Assembly (NCBI GenBank): GCA_902793605.1
Contig: CADBEB010000001.1
Coordinates: 248,001 to 312,000 of the forward strand
Reading direction: 5' to 3'
Length of the DNA: 64,000 bases
Origin: an uncultured Eubacteriales bacterium
Lineage (GTDB): Bacteria > Bacillota > Clostridia > Christensenellales > Aristaeellaceae
The notes under the pieces were generated by a model. The model was not told where the DNA came from and did not search any database. It worked only from the letters and a program-made list of their open reading frames with translations. Shown here one piece after another: positions 62,601 through 64,000 of this stretch; position 1 is the first letter of the stretch, and every line of letters begins with the position of its first letter. A program made the translations under genes and the position numbers.

Positions 62601-64000
62601 AGCCGTTTACCGGCCGCGATGACCGCGGTCTTGTCTCCCTGTTCCAGGGCATGCCGGTGAATCTGCTCGTGAACCGGGATGAAGTCCATCTTTACCCGGG
62701 TGTCGTTGAACTGTGTCAGTTGCTTCCGGTCGTCGTCAGTCAGCAAACTAACCTGTCCGATCCGCTCGGCCCGGAGGAGTCCTTCCGCCGTCGTGAACAG
62801 ATCCTGTGCGAACCGGCGCACCCAGCCTTCGGTGAACTTCTCATTCCGGTATTCCAGCGTCATGTTGTACAGGCCGTTGGTTGCAAAGAACTGGATGCTC
62901 ATGCACCCGGTCACCATGCCTGTGTGGTAGTGCTCCATGAACCACTTATCGCCTTCCAGCAGGTTTTCGCCTGCTTCGGCTCCCATCTTGTCGGTAAACA
63001 GATCACCCTGGTAAATGAATTCCACGTCCTCGTTCACCGGGCAGGTCTTCAGCACCTCGTCAAAGGAGTAGATATCGTTTGCCATGGTGTTGAAGATCTG
63101 TCGGCTGATGCCCCGCAGGTAGTCTCCCACCGGCTGGTCCTTGCTCAGATCGCCATAAACCGGGATGCGTTTGATCAGCGTGCCGATGGTGTGGCTCATC
63201 TCTCCAAGTGGACGGCCGTTGTACACCGTGGAGAAAGAGACGTGTTTGCTATTCAGGTATTTCCCAAGCATCAGCGCCATGGCTCCCATGAAGAAGCTGC
63301 TTTCGGAGATGTGCATTTTGTCGCAGAAGGCTTTAACGCGCTCTGTCGACAGAGTTCCGGGCTCATAGCGGATATTCCGGCTCACGCCCGGCGTCAGCGG
63401 CCCGTTCAGGTCTCCGTTCAGGGCCGGCACGTCCTCTGCGTTCCGGAAAAGGTTTTTATAGTACTCTTCTGCTTTTTCGTGGCTGCCGTCACTGAGCAGG
63501 CGCTCCTCATACATCGCCGCCTGCTGGATCGTGTAATCCTCTCCGATCAGCTGCTTGCCGGTTAACGCACGGTTCATCTCGGATATAAACAGGCTGATCG
63601 CGGTCCCGTCAAAATAGATCAGGTGAGTTTTGATGGCCAGGTAGCACCGTTCCGGAGTTCGATAGACCGCGGGCCGGATCAGCAGTCCGTCCATCATCGG
63701 CACCACCGGCATAAAGGTCTTCATAAACTCCAGCCGGCCTTCCTCCGTGCCCTCGAATACCGGAACTTCCGGTTCGGCGTCGGGCACCATCACCATGCTT
63801 GGGATCCCCGTGCTGTCCGCGTGGATCACATACTTCATTCCGGGATGGGCATCCAGCACCTTTTTCACCGCGTCGGTCAACTGCTCCGCGGTCACGCCCT
63901 TTGCCGCCCGCGTCAGGTATGGCAGCGTATAGGTCTCCTTACTCCCGCCGGTCTGACTTTCCAGGTAAATTCCCATCTGGGTTTTGGTCAGTGGGTAGGC
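59639..64000 (-). CDS. Non-ribosomal peptide synthetase, last module (C-A-T-C), 5' end outside window
   Basis: About 1,453 codons are visible and the frame stays open through 64000 (AYPLTKTQMGIYLE at the edge is a condensation-domain start), so earlier modules lie outside. Domains, counted from the Met at 63976: condensation (1-430), adenylation (about 440-935) with YTSGSTGRPKG, NVYGPTEA and GRLDNQIKLRG, carrier domain with FDLGGDSLKA (Ser982), and a second condensation domain (about 1035-1445) with DVHHILMDGG (His1161, His1162). In the first condensation domain the motif reads HLIYFDG (His118, Leu119), lacking the second His that is normally catalytic. No thioesterase follows. My manual alignment of the adenylation pocket gives D-V-V-T-F-I-V-M-G-K; I know no match to a standard amino acid. 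Product unknown. Confidence 0.9.
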   Translation of the reverse strand, partial: AYPLTKTQMGIYLESQTGGSKETYTLPYLTRAAKGVTAEQLTDAVKKVLDAHPGMKYVIHADSTGIPSMVMVPDAEPEVPVFEGTEEGRLEFMKTFMPVVPMMDGLLIRPAVYRTPERCYLAIKTHLIYFDGTAISLFISEMNRALTGKQLIGEDYTIQQAAMYEERLLSDGSHEKAEEYYKNLFRNAEDVPALNGDLNGPLTPGVSRNIRYEPGTLSTERVKAFCDKMHISESSFFMGAMALMLGKYLNSKHVSFSTVYNGRPLGEMSHTIGTLIKRIPVYGDLSKDQPVGDYLRGISRQIFNTMANDIYSFDEVLKTCPVNEDVEFIYQGDLFTDKMGAEAGENLLEGDKWFMEHYHTGMVTGCMSIQFFATNGLYNMTLEYRNEKFTEGWVRRFAQDLFTTAEGLLRAERIGQVSLLTDDDRKQLTQFNDTRVKMDFIPVHEQIHRHALEQGDKTAVIAAGKRLTFRELDRLSNRLAQVLTGMGIGKEQMIGMLFDREVWAYVAENAVLKAGAAFLPFIPEYPDDRIDFCMEDGECPLLLTTRKQTEGRSLDGKGYRILTLEEAFGAAEMDEVRADGPDFEMPTVDVTEQNLAYCIYTSGSTGRPKGVMIEHGNIANYVHRNEKSIEIMNYAAPGRINLALASFSFDVSVVEEFVPLCNGNTVVIATEDEIHDPAAFARLVTENGVNGITCTPTYLLSLLEIQVSREAIRQITFFDIGAEAFPRQLYDRLRELREDSVILNVYGPTEATMGCAAAMMTGAEHVTVGPPIANTVFYVADLFGNELPAGMRGELIICGDQVGRGYVNLPEKSAAAFFTHDGMRAYHSGDLAAWTEEGEIRIFGRLDNQIKLRGFRIELDEIEKVITEYPDVSSSAAKVLKTGGAEYLAGYFTAKTEIDKDELKAFLQEKLPEYMVPNVLMKLDEMPMTSNGKVNRKALPEPELSELKAEYIPPETGTEKILCAAFARTLKLDEKQVGLMDDFFDLGGDSLKAMVAMNEAKLEGLTAADIFQLRTPGAIAKEMEKRAGEVSLDERDERARHKSHNLSPLQLQMIDNQLFRPGSTMWSNMHFLALFPDADAERLADAVNQALKNHPGLSVAFFFDENSELKQEYRPGLLPEIKVKDIRPETEDALADILVLPFQRILNACLCKVNVFRGRKGCYLFMDVHHILMDGGSLGVILGDIMNAYFGREMKKDYYFAMLDRAEEEAAKGKTEKDRKYFRETYSEDDWCNIPEPDRESSSMNINQAGRIHRLGFNQQQVREAEEYWGVSHSVMAISAGLIALSRFTSKKHVMINWIYNNRLSPQTDNVVGMLIRNLPAAARMENISSTRELLNSVKEQVAEGIAHSGYDFMTETRQAYVNDCMEVNLQLGINADELDELPHEMIELNDEFSAAGARLELELLENEYGDGMFDSEMEYAEGLFDAKRMEAFHDLYIRILEGMVLGFRDQEL

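Noticed and set aside
1..64000. CRISPR arrays, insertion sequences, rRNA, prophage
   Set aside because: I found no spaced repeats, transposase or phage genes, or rRNA sequence.

Overview
The window reads as a chromosomal segment of an anaerobic Gram-positive bacterium of the Bacillota (Clostridia-like), probably a gut or rumen lineage. The evidence is HPr kinase, MsmX/UgpC-type sugar ABC ATPase, the rbgA-rnhB-dprA-topA order, AGGAGG ribosome binding sites, TTGACA/TATAAT promoters, and sugar genes (GH3, FGGY and ROK kinases, GPH symporter). I cannot name the genus from the sequence alone. There is no prophage, insertion sequence, rRNA or CRISPR array. One tRNA gene, tRNA-Pro(GGG), is present.

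Layout. (1) 1-10254, minus: one long transcription unit from a clear promoter, rbgA (ylqF), rnhB, yraN, a giant membrane glycosyltransferase, comM, dprA and topA (cut by the left edge). (2) 10262-18236, minus: GH3 glycosidase, DUF2461, phosphohexomutase, a 49-residue membrane protein and DUF4230; rplS with its own promoter and terminator; ychF and an ATP-grasp gene. (3) 18239-23977: uppP and dacA on plus (cell wall), converging on a two-component system and a DUF4342 protein on minus. (4) 23905-28962, plus: FGGY kinase, hprK, ROK kinase and a BspA-type leucine-rich repeat protein. (5) 28974-35288: SPFH/zinc-ribbon protein with a receiver-like partner, CtpA-type protease, PucR/CdaR-type regulator, a secreted CHAP-like protein and msmX. 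(6) 35302-43759, minus: a ten-gene housekeeping operon, ACT protein, UPF0210, obgE, yhbY, murC, alr, a membrane protein, rsmD, coaD and a coiled-coil protein. (7) 43761-54073, plus: the elongasome operon maf, mreB, mreC, mreD, PBP2 (mrdA), minD, rodA, an alpha/beta hydrolase and two small membrane/coiled-coil proteins. (8) 54082-64000: GPH symporter, tRNA-Pro, then a minus-strand group of a lipoprotein, an SH3 protein, a six-fold Ig-like (Big2) exoprotein and the 3' end of a non-ribosomal peptide synthetase that runs off the right edge.

The genes combine translation/ribosome GTPases (RbgA, Obg, YchF), genome handling (TopA, DprA, ComM, RNase HII), peptidoglycan precursor supply (MurC, Alr, UppP) and cell-wall elongation (Mre/PBP2/RodA) with carbohydrate use. 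The parts least explained by known biology are the NRPS end module (first condensation domain lacks the second motif histidine; assembly line ends in a condensation domain with no thioesterase), the two-headed mannosyltransferase-like protein, the Pro/Thr-rich tail on MreC, the paired small proteins at the end of the elongasome operon, and C-rich linker repeats found between genes of that operon.
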